From: Scatophagus argus
Taxonomy: Eukaryota; Chordata; Actinopteri; Scatophagidae
DNA length: 64,000 nt
Direction of reading: 5' to 3'
NCBI RefSeq assembly: GCF_020382885.2
Contig: NC_058512.1
Location: 9,946,802 to 10,010,801, forward strand
Shown: piece by piece, positions 12,101-25,775 of the stretch
How positions within the stretch are numbered: position 1 is the stretch's first letter
Layout of the letters: the number at the start of each line of letters is the position of its first letter
Made by a program: the position numbers and the translations under genes
The notes under the pieces: model-generated
Told to the model about the DNA's origin: nothing
The model's input: only the letters and a program-made list of their open reading frames with translations
Databases searched by the model: none

Positions 12101-15100
12101 GATGTTGCCAGCACCTATCTTGTAATAGCACCGCGCTATCTTTACACAACAAAAAAAAGTATAAATAGGCATGTTGTAAAGCAAAATTCAACCTCTCCCA
12201 CAACCATTAAATCTGGAGAGAAGGTTTAACATATCTACTGTATGTGTGAGAGTGAATCCAAACAACTGCTACTGTGTCTACTGTGTAGCTCAGCAAGCTT
12301 TTAGCATATGACAGTCACACTTCAACTGTGTTGCAAAAGCTTTGAGTGCATCCCCCGATTTTTAATTCTGACTCTCTCTTCCTACACCGTGTCCATACTT
12401 TCGTTCCCTTCATCACCTGTGGGTGTGTTTTCATGATTCAACGATGAGTCACCAGTGTTGTCTCAGACTCTCCAGTGTCCAGTGTGAAAAATAAACTATT
12501 AGGACACCGACTAGACCAGTACCTCCTACATGCATATTGCTATTCCATGGATGTGTATTATAACTGAGAGAAGAAATGCACTTCCATATAAACAGGTTGG
12601 CTAGGAGCTGTATCAAATTCAGAATATAGTGTTTTAATGTGCACCTTGAGCACTATAAGTTAACATCCTCTTCTCTCTGCTGCATATGGGTCATGAAACC
12701 ATTACAGATGCCTGAAGGATTTTTCACCCTCTCATTTTTAATCTTCTTCTCCTGAGACTGTGTTAATCCACTTTGCCCTGATTGTTTTTATTTCTTTTCC
12801 TCATTCATAGAGTGTAGTAGTTGGTTTGCCTTCTCTGCTACTCAGCATACACTGGCCTAGATTCAGTCGACGTACTCTGGAGTTTTCAGATTACACACAC
12901 AATCTGTTTTTTTTTTTTAGCAGAGAAGATATTTTTGACCTAGAAAAGTTTCATTGCACAGGAATGATGGAGGCATTCGTTTTTTAAAGCTTGTTTATTT
13001 GTGTTGACATTTATAATTGTCTAGATTATGAAACCAGCCAATTTCATCTGAATGTATCCAATTTTATTAATTCATTCACTCATTTAATAATCTAATTTAT
13101 CTGAATTTTAACTACTAACAGTAGAGCATTTAATGTGTAGGTCAAATCCAGGATCTTTTTTAAGCTAATGTCACTGAGAGGCTTTTAATAGAGCACAACG
13201 ACCCACAATTACCCTCTCCAACACACGCACTCTTTTGCAGGTCCATTATTACAAACATGGGTGGACCACTATTATTCAAAGTATCCGTATTTATTTAAAA
13301 GTCTAGCCAAAATCCCAAGTGCCAGATATGGGAAGAAATGTTTGTAAAATTATGCATAATATGTCTAGAGCTTTCATTTGATGTCATGGCACAAAACAGT
13401 GATTTACCTTTAAAACCACACCAGGTAGACAGAGGAAAATGTTTTGTCTAACGTGTTCTGAAATTTGAGTTAAAAAGGGGGTTGCTATAAGAGTAAAAAT
13501 GACAGATGTTGGGTTCCGATAGTCAAGGATCAGTATTTTTCTTTTGTGATGTCTAGTAATCAGTCCAGTCTCCTGCTCTGAGACTGACAGCTCAGCTCAC
13601 GCCAGCGAGGGGTAGAGAGCGAGCAGGAAAAGGGTAGTGCGTCATCCTTTTTTCTCCCTTTTTTTCTAAAAATAGCCTTGCCTCCTGATTGCACAGGCCT
13701 GCGTTTCCAGGGCAACAGTGTTCATTCACAGGTTTCCGATCTTGTAGAGGAAGGGGTGTGAGGGATCAGGGTGTGAAGTGTTATTATCTTCCTCCATCCG
13801 TTTCCTGCAAACACTCTCTCAATTTTAATCTAAATTTAGATTATTAAATTCTGTGTACTACAGTACATCATCAACCCAACAAAATTGTTCAGATTTATAA
13901 CCTTCAGTAAATTATGTGCACTGCCTTTTATGCTTTTTGTCTTTCTGTGAAGATGACTCAGGAGATGAAGGGCCTGTACCTCAGGAGGACCGAGCCCTAA
14001 CCCAAGGGGTGCTCAAGAATCTGGCCGGCAAGCTAGATGACCTGAGCACCTGTAATGAGCTGATCGGAAAGCACGGCGCCGCCCTCCAGCGCTCCCTCAG
14101 TGAACTTGAGGAGCTGCGTGGATCCGCTGACAGCACAGACAAAGTGAAAACTGTTAATGAGCGAGCAACCCTTTTCCGCATCACCTCCAATGCTATGATC
14201 AATGTGAGTTCACGCAGTGCAAACCTCAGGTGGCACAACATCTATAAATGGGAAGCTGGTCAGTAAAAAATGTCTCGTTTAATGAGGGCAATGTGGCTTG
14301 AGGGCTTTGCCTGCATCTTTTGATGTGTGTTGTGCTCACACCTCAGGCTTGTCGTGACTTTCTGGATGTAGCAGAATCTCACAGCCGGAGGTGGCAAAAG
14401 GCCCTGCAGTATGAGAGAGAACAGCGTCACCATCTGGAGGAGACCATCGAACAGTTAGCCAAACAGCACAACAGCTTAGAGAGAGCCTGGAGGGAGAATC
14501 CCACCTCATACACAGGTGAGACATCCCCTCCGCCTGCCAAGTATTGTCTCACAGAATAAGCCCTCTTCTGGCAGGCAGTAGTGATGCGTGTCTATCACAG
14601 AAATGTGGCTCAGTCAGTCACATGCTAATTTAGCATGAATATTCAGGCCGTAGTTTGTATGGTGTGAGAAGCAAATATCTCATTACATGTCTTCCATCAG
14701 TGTTGGAGTGGGTCTACTTGTAATGACTGTTTCTTTTTGTTAGCATAGTCTTAGTTTTAGCACATACTCTATGGCACATGACTTTCTAGAGCCACATTAC
14801 ATAATTTTACAGTATTTGTAACTTACGCATCTGTAATCAAGGCAGCATCGACTGTAACTACTGGAAACAGTTACAAAGGTTAATAGTTATTTGTGTATTC
14901 CCATCATAAATTAGTTTTATGCAACAAAAAAGCAACTTGAAGAGCAATGAATGGGCAAATAACCTAAAAATTGCTTACTTACAGACATTTAAGGAATAAT
15001 AATCAAGTTGAATTGAATAAATAAAATGTAATCAGCTTTACTGGACGGTCATAATCTAAGCTTTTGTTTGTATGTATGATTTGTATAGATCGAAGACACT

Positions 15101-18100
15101 CAGCTAACCCATCGTTTTGTCCTGCATTTGTTGTCGTAGGTGTGGAGCGGTCTCAGCAGGGGGATGCGAGTGATGAGAATGATGAGGCAGAGTTCTTCGA
15201 TGCCATGGAGGACTCCCCTGCATTCATAACTGTGACTGCTAGCAGCAACATACAGCACAAGTGAGACTCTATACAGACTGATGTCAAAGCTCTGTCCTGT
15301 ATGAATCTGAAATGAATTTAAATGATGTTGCTTTCTCTCAGGCGCTCAGGAAGTAATCAGAGTATGATGAGTGGAGGAATGTCCAATGACTGGACTCACA
15401 ATGAGAACGTACGTCCCAAGCATGCTGATATTAATACAAGAAATATAACTTTTTGCTGCTATTTAAACCCACATGCACTTACACACATAAAAATGAATGT
15501 CTCATTTTCTGCATACACTAAATCTTTGTGTTTTCTCTCATTTTTTCAGGACACCTCAGGCACAAACCACATGCAGCTACGAAGAACAAGACGCAGTCGT
15601 ATTCCTGACAAACCAAATTACTCTCTTAACCTGTGGAGCATCATGAAGAACTGTATTGGCAAAGATCTTTCCAAGATACCCATGCCTGTAAATGAAAAAC
15701 TTGCAGTACAATTGACAAACAGCTACTCTAAATGGGAACTTACCTGCATTTGAATTTGAAATGCATTTTATTTCTGCTTGTGATTGCAGGTAAACTTCAA
15801 TGAGCCATTGTCAATGCTGCAGCGTCTGACTGAGGATCTGGAGTACAGCGAGCTTCTGGACCGGGCAGCTCGCTGCGACTCCTCTTTGGAGCAGATGTGT
15901 CTGGTGGCTGCCTTTTCTGTCTCCTCCTACTCCACCACAGTCCACCGTACAGCCAAGCCCTTCAACCCTCTTCTGGGGGAGACTTTTGAGCTAGATCGAC
16001 TGGATGAGTATGGTTATCGCTCCATCTCTGAGCAGGTGAGGCAAAGACAGACATGGATGCATATCCTTACAAGCGTCTTTTACACACACTTATATGAAGA
16101 TAAAAGTACCTCTAGTGACAATCAAACATAAACACAGTATGATATATATACCGCCTCTGCTGACAACCAGCTGATGTCATTCACTCTCAGGTCAGTCATC
16201 ACCCACCCGCTGCTGCCCACCATGTGACATCACAGCGAGGATGGACGCTGTGGCAGCATATCACTATTGATAGCAAGTTTCGTGGGAAATATATTTCTGT
16301 CATGCCATTAGGTAAGAAACAATTAAAAGTCCGAAATTTATCTTGAAGTAGTGCAGTATACAGTATAATATACACCATTACAAGACACCCAGATGTGATC
16401 TGTAAATACACAAAAAATATTTGTGCAAACAAGAATAACTAAATGTAACATTATGCACCCTTTTGATAATAGTGTGTCTTCCTTGTCTTCTCTGTAGGAA
16501 ACATCCACTTGCAGTTCCACTCAAGCGGCAACCACTATGTGTGGAGCAAAGTGACTTCAACGGTGCACAACATTATTGTGGGAAAGCTTTGGATTGATCA
16601 GGTGTGCACCTCTCAAGGGCTTTCCAACGTTAACTGTCAAAACGCAATGTGTCCCTGACTTTGCGTTTGGATTTGTGCTTATTTTTAGACCAGAAAAAAA
16701 ACAAACAAAACAACAAACTAAACAAGGCAACAGAAAAGATGATTGGTGTTCAGAAAGACAAAATCGACAGAAATTATAGTAAACTTGCTTTTTATCATTG
16801 AGTAGGTGTGTGTGTTTTGTGTCACTGAGGAAAGTAATTTGGGTCATAATACTCTTTTATGTCACATCTGTTTTCCTGTCTGTTGCTGTTGGCAGACTGG
16901 GGACATTGACATTGTAAATAACACTACCAAGGACACCTGCCGTCTCAAATTCTCCCCCTACAGCTACTTCTCCAGAGAAGTCCCACGTAAAGTGAGTGTG
17001 TTGTGCCTTTTCATTTTATAATGAGTTGTTTCAAACGGGAGACACACAGTTAGCATCTTCGTTGGTTGTCTTCATTCATATTTCACAGCATTTACACAGC
17101 AGGACCATGTTGTTTCAGCAGATCTAGCATCACTCTTGCCTAACAGTGGTTCCCAGTATGTTTAACAAATCTTGTATCCTCTATGCACCAAGCTGTGAAT
17201 GTATCAATGCCCAGCAGTCAGAGTGTGCATGTAACCGATCTCCTCCTGTGTATCATCTTCTCTGGTGTCTCTAGGTGACAGGAGTGGTGGAGGACAGAGA
17301 GGGCACAGCCCATTACATCCTGTCAGGAACTTGGGACGACAAGATGGAGAGTGCCAAAATAGTGGACAGCAGTCACGGATGTGGAGGCTCTGAAGGCAAA
17401 CAGAAGACAGTTTATCAGACTCTTCAGCCCAAATTGTTGTGGAAAAAATATCCTCTCCCGTATGTTTATCTTATCTAATACATTCATTCCTCACTCTTGT
17501 GATCTGTCCTGCTCTGTTTCTCTTTCCTCTCTGCCTGTCCATTTGTCTTATTGTGAAATCTCTTGTATCTTTCGCTCTCCAGAGATAATGCAGAGAACAT
17601 GCACTTCTTCTCGTCCTTGGCTCTGACTCTCAATGAACCAGAGGAGGGTGTAGCACCCACAGACAGTCGTCTGCGGCCAGACCAGAGGCTAATGGAGGCA
17701 GGCCTGTGGGATGAAGCGAACGTCCAGAAGCAGCGTCTGGAGGAATGTCAGAGGCTGGAGAGGAAGAGAAGGGAGGCGCAAGCCAATCAGGCCCTGGAGG
17801 AAGGTGAGAACACGTGAATCACCAAGAATAAGAGGGCTTAATATAAAACAACCTGCATTTAACATCTTACAGGGTACTCACCTTCAACACTTTTGGGTGG
17901 GACATGTACTGTCAAGATGTAAACTGCACTTAAAACTGTAGATGCAGTACTTGACAAGTAAAATGACTGTCTCATATATTGTATTGTATATAAGGAATTT
18001 ATTGAAGAAAGCTTTTCTTTCTGTCTTTTCTCTCTTTATTTCCTTACACCCTTTTTACTGCCTGTCTATCTAACCTTTTTTTACTTCCTTTTTCTTCTTT

Positions 18101-18598
18101 ACTCACTTACTTCCTTCTTTATTTCCATACTTTCTTTCATTTCTTACTTGCTTACTTCCTTCCTTCTTCACTTCTTTCTCACATCCTTTTTTCTTTACTT
18201 CCTTATTTCTTTCTTACCTCATTTTTTTCCATTGCTTTCTTTACTTCCTTACTTCTTTCTGTACTTTTTTATGTGTTAAACTGCTCAACTCTTGCAGAAC
18301 ATTTCAGCTTGTACTCTGCTTTCTTTATTTTTTTAGGCTTTTTAAAATATTGTGCTTTTTTATTTTCTATAAAGTGTACAATAGTCAGAGTGTACAGCAT
18401 TAGTAAGACAAACATTTAAGTCATGTCTTAAGAAAACCTGATTCTGTGTCATTAGGGCAAGACATTGAGGGTTACCAGGCACTATGGTTTGAGAAGAGAA
18501 CAGATGAATCAACAGGAGAAAGCACCTATGTCTACAGGGGTGGCTACTGGGAGGCCAAAGAAAGACAGGACTGGAGCCAGTGTCCTGAGATCTTTTAG
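9134..18598 (+). CDS. osbp2: Oxysterol-binding protein 2 (PH-FFAT-ORD lipid transfer protein)
   Basis: Family members exchange sterol and PI4P at ER-Golgi contacts. Exons: 9134-9294, 10143-10348, 13953-14203, 14347-14515, 15140-15260, 15342-15408, 15550-15687, 15790-16035, 16191-16311, 16498-16601, 16896-16991, 17275-17459, 17583-17803, 18456-18598; 742 residues. Residues about 26-115 are a PH domain ([20 protein letters not shown]). Acidic residues lead into the FFAT motif EFFDAME at 280-286, which binds VAP in the ER. The lipid-binding ORD runs from about 345 and carries the signature EQVSHHPP at 452-459. Next genes slc35e4, smtn and inpp5j match the human OSBP2 neighbourhood, which favours osbp2 over osbp. 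The N-terminus before the PH domain is only 25 residues, much shorter than I recall for mammalian OSBP/OSBP2. Intron 2 (3.6 kb) could hide a second promoter. Confidence 0.92.
10799..10887. repeat. (TATAA)n pentanucleotide microsatellite
   Basis: About 17 near-perfect tandem copies of TATAA in osbp2 intron 2. Long open frames across it on the other strand are simply the repeat translated. Confidence 0.95.
13600..13720 (+). promoter_or_regulatory. Candidate intronic enhancer or second osbp2 promoter
   Basis: Within 50 bases lie a perfect MEF2 core CTAAAAATAG (13667-13676) and an RFX/X-box-like inverted pair GTTTCCAGGGCAAC (13703-13716), with TGCGTCA (13638-13644) resembling an AP-1/CRE site just before. 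The block is richer in G+C than the surrounding intron and lies about 230 bases before osbp2 coding exon 3. Function is inferred from motif clustering only. Confidence 0.35.
18010..18275. repeat. Degenerate TTCC/TTTC-rich tract in last osbp2 intron
   Basis: About 265 bases almost free of G and composed of irregular TTCC, TTTC and ACTTCC units. It looks like a decayed tetranucleotide satellite. Confidence 0.75.
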
Positions 18599-21284
18599 GA
18601 CAAAGGTTCCCCCATCAGACTGGCTGAGTAGCTCCTCCTGGTGTAAGGATACCCTGTGAGTTATATATTTGTGTGTGAATGTGTGTGAAGCAGCTAGTGA
18701 AAGTAGCCATCACTCCCAGAATTTCAAGCACAAAACATGCTCCTGCTTCCACTTATTGATCCGCTCTTTTCTGCTGTATCGTAACTTGTGTTTTCAGAGT
18801 GCATGGCCTCAGTTGGTGTGCATTGTGCGTTTGCTTATACAGCACTGAGAAGAACTAGTTGAACTAGGCATGAGTTGAGTGCTCATGTGTGTCATTGTGT
18901 GTGTGGGGCTTACATATTGACAGAGGAAATACTTCCATGCCAAAACACACATTTCCATTGTTATGTTAATGGATATCTTTGGGGCACAGAGTGGTACAAG
19001 AACTGAATTTCCTGAAAACATGTTCCTCATGTGGGGCTCTAACAGAGACAGAACTTTGTTTATTGATCCCCCTGGTTCTTGGGGATTTTTGTTATTCTAC
19101 TTCTTGAAAATAAACTGCATCTTCAAGGATTTACACTTTTTGTCCAGTCTTGGACAAATTTGTAACAGCTGGCCCTGTGTTACAAACCGGGGGCAAAGGG
19201 TCTACCTGAAGACGCTGTGAAGCTGCATGAAATGTTGGATCCAGTATTTTTGGGGCTTTGCCCGTCCTAAGGACTAAACGGACATCTCGACCTCTGCTGC
19301 ATCTATTTTAACCACGTTCTTTCAAATTTGTCTCTCACAAGTCGCCAACTTTATGGAAGCGCAATAGTAAATCGCTGGCTTACCACTTCACACCACAATT
19401 TTCTGACTGATTTCCCTCTTACTAATAAATTTGCTAAGCCTGGCGGATTCTTGAGCGAGGGATTATATTGGTGCTCAGTTTTAGCCTTAATTATGTATTG
19501 AAGTAGTAATTCCCTAGTAATCACTGCATCTAAACTCATAGCTATGCTATGTTTTTCTTTTGAGGGGACTAATATGTGTACTTTAAGGTGACTTTTATTT
19601 TGTTTAAAATTGACTCAAAATGTCAGGGTTTATCATCTTGGTAAGTAGCAACAAACTTGTTTCCCCTAGTTAAAGCAGTTGAAATGGCTAGCTCTGTGAG
19701 CGATTTCTATCTAAAAAATTGTGTTGCGTTATATGGACATGTCAGCGATAACACCACTGCACAATCACTTGAGAGGAACCCACTCCCAAGTCAGAAAGGT
19801 GTTTTATGCGGCAGGAAATCTATGTTTTAGTAACAGTATTCCATTAGTTCAATGCTGGTTATGTAAAGAAATCTGACTATACACTTAAATCAAGCCCCAC
19901 AAACCAATTAAAGAAAAGTTTAACAATACATGAGCTAATGCTTTTGTGTGGAAGCAAACACTAGTGTAGATTAGTAGTAAATATACATGCTGTAACCAAT
20001 AATAACCTATTTATTTATTGTTTTCAGCTCACTGTGTATGACACCATGTATGACTGCCTGATTGTTTTTGGCTTGTATATAGCAATAATAGAAATAGAAT
20101 CACCTCATTTATAATCACTATAAGAAATATTGGTTCACATTACTTGAACATTCACATTTTGGCCACTACTTAAACTCTGTTTGTGTATATATTATATTAA
20201 ATAAAGCTAAAATTCCACACCAGTTAATGAGATGTTGGGGAAATAAAATTCTGAATATAGGTTTATAAGATAGTATACAATACTGCAGATAAGGTGTTGT
20301 TCAAATAAAGCACAATGTTATGTTTACCTGCAGGAATTGATACATGAACTAAAAGCTTTTCATGGCAACCTATATTGTAGCTATGCATGGTTTTAGAGTG
20401 CTTGAGCACCTCTGTAGTGAAAAGCCTCTTCACCTAGTTAATCATCTGTGGACACTTACTGAAACATGATGTGAACTCACCTTTTGTGCCCGATGATCTC
20501 AAAGATTTTACATTTTTGAGCTCAAATAAAGACATAAAGCTGTCGCTGTGCTTTTGTTTATCGTCAAAGCAATATTGTTTACTGAAATACTTACAAAGGA
20601 AATTTGGAACAAATGCAGGATTTAAGAAATGATACAAAGGTGATTTAGTTTGCTTGAATTTGTTGGGAAGGACAAAATCTTCGTGACTTGTGTTTCGTTT
20701 CTGCGAAATGTTAGTTTATCTGGTAAAAAATCTACCAAGTCAAAAGGGCTTTTGACTGTAATGTCACTTCTCCAGTATGCAGTGTAGACACACTCTGTGA
20801 ATATATAGTTTTTAAAGTACACTGAGTGTACACTTCCTGTTCTGGTATGTGTATCAAAGACAACTAGTTTGATTCACTTCATTTGCTAAATGGGGAAACA
20901 AAGAAAAGATAAACCCACTGCATTTGCACCTGAACTCACCTGTCATCAATACATGAACCACATTTCATGCTGGGTATCACAATAAAATTTATAGCAGAAA
21001 AAGCATGATTAACAAACCCCATCTCTTCTTTTAGAAAAAAGTATATCCTCTGCACAAAACGTTCGGGTAATGCAAATTAGACCCTGCGGTTACTTCTTCT
21101 GCGTGTCAGCTAACTCATCCTGAACACCTCGTATGACAAGCCATGACAGGAACGTTATTCTTAATTTTCATTGGATGGTTCATGAGCATGTGAGGCTCCA
21201 GCACTTAAAAACCTAAAACCAAGGGAGCGGTTCACAATGCACTTAATAAGCCACCTATAAATGGGTAACATTGCCCTTTAAATA
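18599..21284 (+). other. osbp2 3' UTR and gene-free spacer
   Basis: The first good poly(A) signal, AATAAA, is at 19109-19114; further AATAAA hexamers occur near 20200, 20305 and 20524, so the end of the osbp2 transcript is uncertain. I see no coding exon or recognisable RNA gene. The rest is AT-rich. Confidence 0.5.
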
Positions 21285-22485
21285 AGCCATCCAATAACAC
21301 CGGAGTGCGTCCGCCGCCTCGGCTTGGCTGACAGCACTGTGAACAAGTGACGGATATTTAGGGGGATGCTACCCGGTGCTGTCGAGGTACCCGTCGGATA
21401 ACAAGGTAAAACAAACCGACGGTCATCAGGAAATGTCACTGACTGCGGTTGTAGTGTTGCTCACATTCATTGTGCGAACGGATGCCATCACCGCCTCTAG
21501 CCAGGAGTAGCGGCTGTTGTTGTTGTTTTGTAGCTAGCAAGCCGACGCTAGCTAACAAGCGTTACCTCTTCACAGCTATAGAGAGGGTTGCTAGCCAACG
21601 TTAGCATGGCAGTATAAGCACAAACAAGACGTCCAGCTGTCTGGTGTCGAGTGACAGCTCGGTACGTTGCAGCGGTCACCTAACTAAACCCACCCCCTTG
21701 ACGTTAGGCTTTAATTTTGTCAGACAGAGGGAGTGTTGTGTTAGCGGTTACCGAGCCGCCCAGGTGTTAGACACGAACCGGCATTAAATCAAAACCGCTC
21801 AACATCACAAATGAAAGAGCTGGCTAACGCAACATGGTGTAGGCTGTACCTGGCAAGTTCGTGTTTAGGGACAGCAGTGTGAGTTGTCAGGGTTTCCCCT
21901 GATTCACTGCTTGGTAAGGGAATCACAAGATCTCATCTGGCAATGAAGTAAGCTGCTATTTAAAGCCAACGTGGAGGAAAAATAACACAACTCATGTGAG
22001 CTACTGCGTCGTCTGATATTTATTACATTAAGTAAAGACAGACATGAAGCCTGCTACCCGAGTTGCCCCTTAGTGTTTACTACACTACTGGGGATTTTGG
22101 TGCATTAAGTCGTCACTGTCAGTGCTATAACCAATTGTCCCCGTCCCTGTCGTGGAGAAGGCAGCCCGCCCTTCTCTCCTCTTCTCTTTCCTCTCGTCTT
22201 CGTGCCCTCCTGGTCCAGCACATGTCATTTTTCCAGCGCAGGGTAAGTTACGCAACGAGCCCGTCATGCAAAATAGAAACACGTGTCTGTAGGCGGTGCA
22301 GAAAGATTCAGGTTTGCTGAACAGCCACTGCTGGCTAACACCGCAGAGGAGATAAATAGCCGTGTCGCAGGTTATTCTCGCGTGTTACAGTCCCAAAATT
22401 GCCGGTGTGATCGTGAATTGCAATTGGAGATGAGAGGAAAGGACTTAACATGTGGTTTCCTTTCAGAGAGGACGATGATACGAAC
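21285..22485 (+). promoter_or_regulatory. slc35e4 promoter and 5' UTR exons
   Basis: A CCAAT box at about 21289 opens a CpG-rich stretch. Two possible 5' UTR exons end at good donors: AAG|GTAAAA near 21404 and GGTAAG at 22243. The coding exon begins at 22467 after a strong pyrimidine-rich acceptor (TTTCCTTTCAG). Exon order and start sites are inferred. Confidence 0.45.
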
Positions 22486-25400
22486 ATGATCAGCGCCGAT
22501 GGCTTCACAAAATGCGAGGCGACTCTGCAAGACGGAGGCAGGAGGAGGCCACCCGCAGAGATGCTCCATCTGTTGTCAGCCGTTATTGTTTGGCTGGTGA
22601 CAGGGACCACCATCTCCAGCCTCAACAAATGGATATTTGCCGTGTACAACTTCAGGTACCCTCTGTTGCTGTCAGCGCTGCACATGCTGACAGCCATAGT
22701 GGTGGACTATGGGCTGATCAAACTGCGGGTGATCCGGCAGAGAGGGGCTGGAGAGCAGGACCTGACCCCCAGTGCGAAATGTAAGGTGTTCCTGTTGAGT
22801 CTGACATTTTGTGCCAGTATCGCCTTTGGGAATATGGGTCTGAACTATGTCCAGCTGTCGTTTGCACAAATGATCTATACCACCACCCCACTCTTTACAC
22901 TGGCGATATCCACGCTGATCCTGGGCAAGCAGCATCACATCCTCAAATACACAGCCATGATGCCCATCTGCCTGGGAGCCTCTTTCAGCATCATGGGAGA
23001 GGTCCAGTTCGATCAGACCGGCTGCTTCTTTGTGTTTGCGGCAACCATGTTGAGGGGCGTCAAGTCCATTCAGCAGAGTGAGTGCCACTTTTACTGTATT
23101 ACATCAGTGTTTCCTGTCCAGTTTGTCACTTCAGACTGTTGATGTTAACTTGTTGTTGTTGCTATAGAACTTAACCTTTGTCAATATACTGGAAAACTCA
23201 TCTCAAGTCACATACATCAGAGCTTATTTTAGTGATTACCTTCAGACACCCAAACAGTCTGCTGCCATGGAACTTTTTAGTGATTCACTCCTCAGTCCAG
23301 TGACACACCCATCCATTTAGGTGGAATGTCACAGTGGCACATTTTTGGTTTCCTATGAAACATGATACAAACATCATTACATGCCTATGAGTTAGAGGCG
23401 GAAGGGTTTATGCACACCCTGGACATGTGATGATTTGTGTTGTCTGTTTATGTTGGTTTTTGAATCATTTCTGAATCATTTTGAATCAAGTTTTTCTTAT
23501 TTCCTACGTATCAGTTTTCTGAATCTTGCTGTTACTGAGTGGATTATTTTGGGAGAGTAGCTTTCAGTACAAAACACCCATTCTGAAACTGAATGTATGG
23601 CTGTAGTTTCAGTGAAAACATCCTGTGAATAAGATCTAATGTATCTAATGTTCTGTACTGCAAGGGAAGCTCTTTGTGGGCATAATTACTTTAAAGTTGG
23701 TTTCTGTGTGCACTGGATTAGGCTCTTTAAGGTCTCCACAATATTGGTCTTGTCAGAGAAGAAAAAAAAGAAAGGAATGAGTTTCTAAAAATACATGGAG
23801 GCCCTGTATTCAGTTGTTGCGTAACTCTAAAGCAGATATTCATTTTTTTCTCAGAGGGATGTTATTGTTAAATACCTTGTACCTGGAGGAGCAGAGGTGC
23901 CTGACAGTACAGACGCAGACTTGTGACTGAGTCGTCATTTTAAATCTCCAAATGCTCCAGTAAATCTGCTCAGTGAAAAACAGTACACAGCTGCAGGTGT
24001 TTCCAGTTAAATGAGAGTAAATATACATACAGGAAAGAAAATGTAAGTCCTGCCTTTGTCCTTGACACAATTTGTAAACACGGTCCAGCAGATTGAAGCT
24101 CTTCCACATCACTTTTGTTTTTAGTCATGACCAGAACGTTGAGGTCCATCCTGAGGGGCCAAACTAACTGCATAATACTGTGTCAGTTTTCAACAAGCTA
24201 TTTCCATCCTCTCTCACTTGATGTTGTAAGAGTTTCCCTTTATAAGTTTACTTTTCTCTGACACTTCTTTTTGTTTAAAGGTCCAGAGTCAAAGCAGGTT
24301 TCACAGGATTGAAAAAGTGTTCAAGCTGCCTCAGCTCTCACTAAAACATCTAGACTCTTCAATAGATGTGCTTTGCTTCCTAAATGTCCACACATCAAGG
24401 CACCTTACACATAAGAGTTTTGCATAATATCCTGTCATTTTCCTGCTCTCAGACAGCATCTAAGCTCATTGTCCTTTGAATGAACTGACCAGTGAACAGA
24501 ACAGAGTCTCCATTTGTTATTTTGACTAAGAGAAAACACAGGGACCTTCTGTCCAACCAAACAGTTCACTGAAATATCATGCATTTCTCAAAATATTTAA
24601 GGTAAGAAGCAGGTCTTGCATTTGCTGACTCAGTTTTGTTTTTGACCTCTCTGAGGTCTTCTGCACACATTTTTGTGTTTACTTCAAATAGAGAAATTGT
24701 CTGACGCTATTTGTAAATCCAGTAAATCCAGTGTCCAGACAAAATCTTGATTTGCACATGGCATTGTACACTATATGGACAAAGTAATGGGATGCACCCC
24801 TTTTATTATTGAATTCACATGTGGTCTGGGGCTGCTCTTTATAGTTTGGGCTTGGCCAACTACTTAGGGAAATTTTAATACGGTACTTCAGCATGCCAAG
24901 ACATTTGGGACAATGCAATGCTTCCAACTTTGTGGTAACAGTTTGTTGAAGGCCCTTTTCTATTCCAGCATGACTGTGCGCCAGTCCACAAAGCAAAGCT
25001 CCATAAAGACATGATTGGATGAGTTTGTTGTGGAAGAACTTGACTGGCCCACACAGAGTCCTGACCTCACAAATGCTCTGCTGCATGAATGGGGAAAAAA
25101 TCCCCACAGAAATACTTCAGAGTCTTGTGGAAAACCTTCCCAGAAGAGTGGAAGCTATTATAGCTGCAAAGGAGGGACTAACTCTACTCTCAGTGCTGTC
25201 CCAATACTTTTGTCTATACAGTGTATGTCAGCATACAATATGTTTGTAACCATTGCATATATTTCTCTGTTTACTCAGGCATCTTACTTCAGGAGGAGAA
25301 AATCAACTCTGTGTTCCTGCTCTACCTAATGTCCATTCCTAGTTTCTGCATATTGGCTGTGGCAGCTCTGGCGTTAGAAAACTGGGCTATGCTGGAGTCG

Positions 25401-25775
25401 CCGCTGCATTATGACCGCCACCTGTGGGTCTTCATCTTGCTGAGCTGCCTGGGCTCAGTCATGTACAACTTGGCCAGCTGCTGCGTCATCACTCTCACCT
25501 CTGCCGTCACTCTGCATATACTTGGCAACCTGAGCGTCGTCGGGAACCTGCTGTTGTCTCAGCTGCTTTTCGGCAGCGAGCTGTCTGCCCTCAGCTGCGC
25601 CGGCGCCGTTCTGACCTTGTCTGGCATGCTTATCTATCAGAACTCAGAATTTATCGTCAGCTACCTGGACGCACGCAAGGCCAAAGCGAAAGAGTCTGGA
25701 CAGGTGGATTTTCACACTGCAAGCGGAGAGGCCTTGGACAAAGAAATATATCAACAGGAAGACAAGATAGACTGA
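22486..25775 (+). CDS. slc35e4: Solute carrier family 35 member E4 (TPT/drug-metabolite transporter fold)
   Basis: Putative Golgi/ER nucleotide-sugar or phosphate-antiport type carrier; the substrate is unknown. Two coding exons, 22486-23077 and 25279-25775, join in frame to 362 residues. It shows about ten hydrophobic helices and the family blocks SSLNKWIF, RYPLLLSALHML, TTTPLFTLA, RGVKSIQQ and, near the end, HILGNLSVVGNLLLSQLLFGS followed by LSGMLIYQN. These match human SLC35E4 closely. I chose the ATG at 22486 because the in-frame ATG at 22450 lies in the intron, before the acceptor ending at 22466; the resulting MISAD start resembles the second methionine of human SLC35E4. The position next to osbp2 agrees with human 22q12.2. 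The tail after the last helix is polar and rich in K, D and E. Confidence 0.92.
24766..25227 (+). mobile_element. Tc1/mariner relic with terminal inverted repeats, in slc35e4 intron
   Basis: The left end TACACTATATGGACAAA and the right end (TTTGTCTATACAGTGTA) are imperfect inverted repeats of about 27 bases. Between them are remains of the C-terminal half of a Tc1-type transposase: the DEFVVEELDWPTQSPDL block, then NALLHEW. The usual NPI..LW segment with the final acidic residue is deleted and stops are present, so it cannot code for transposase. Confidence 0.85.

Noticed and set aside
22450-22485. Upstream in-frame ATG for slc35e4
   Set aside because: It lies before a strong acceptor (AG at 22465-22466), hence in the intron; the ATG at 22486 was used.
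22335-23088. Minus-strand open frames of 120 and 138 codons
   Set aside because: They are antisense to the first slc35e4 coding exon and resemble no family.
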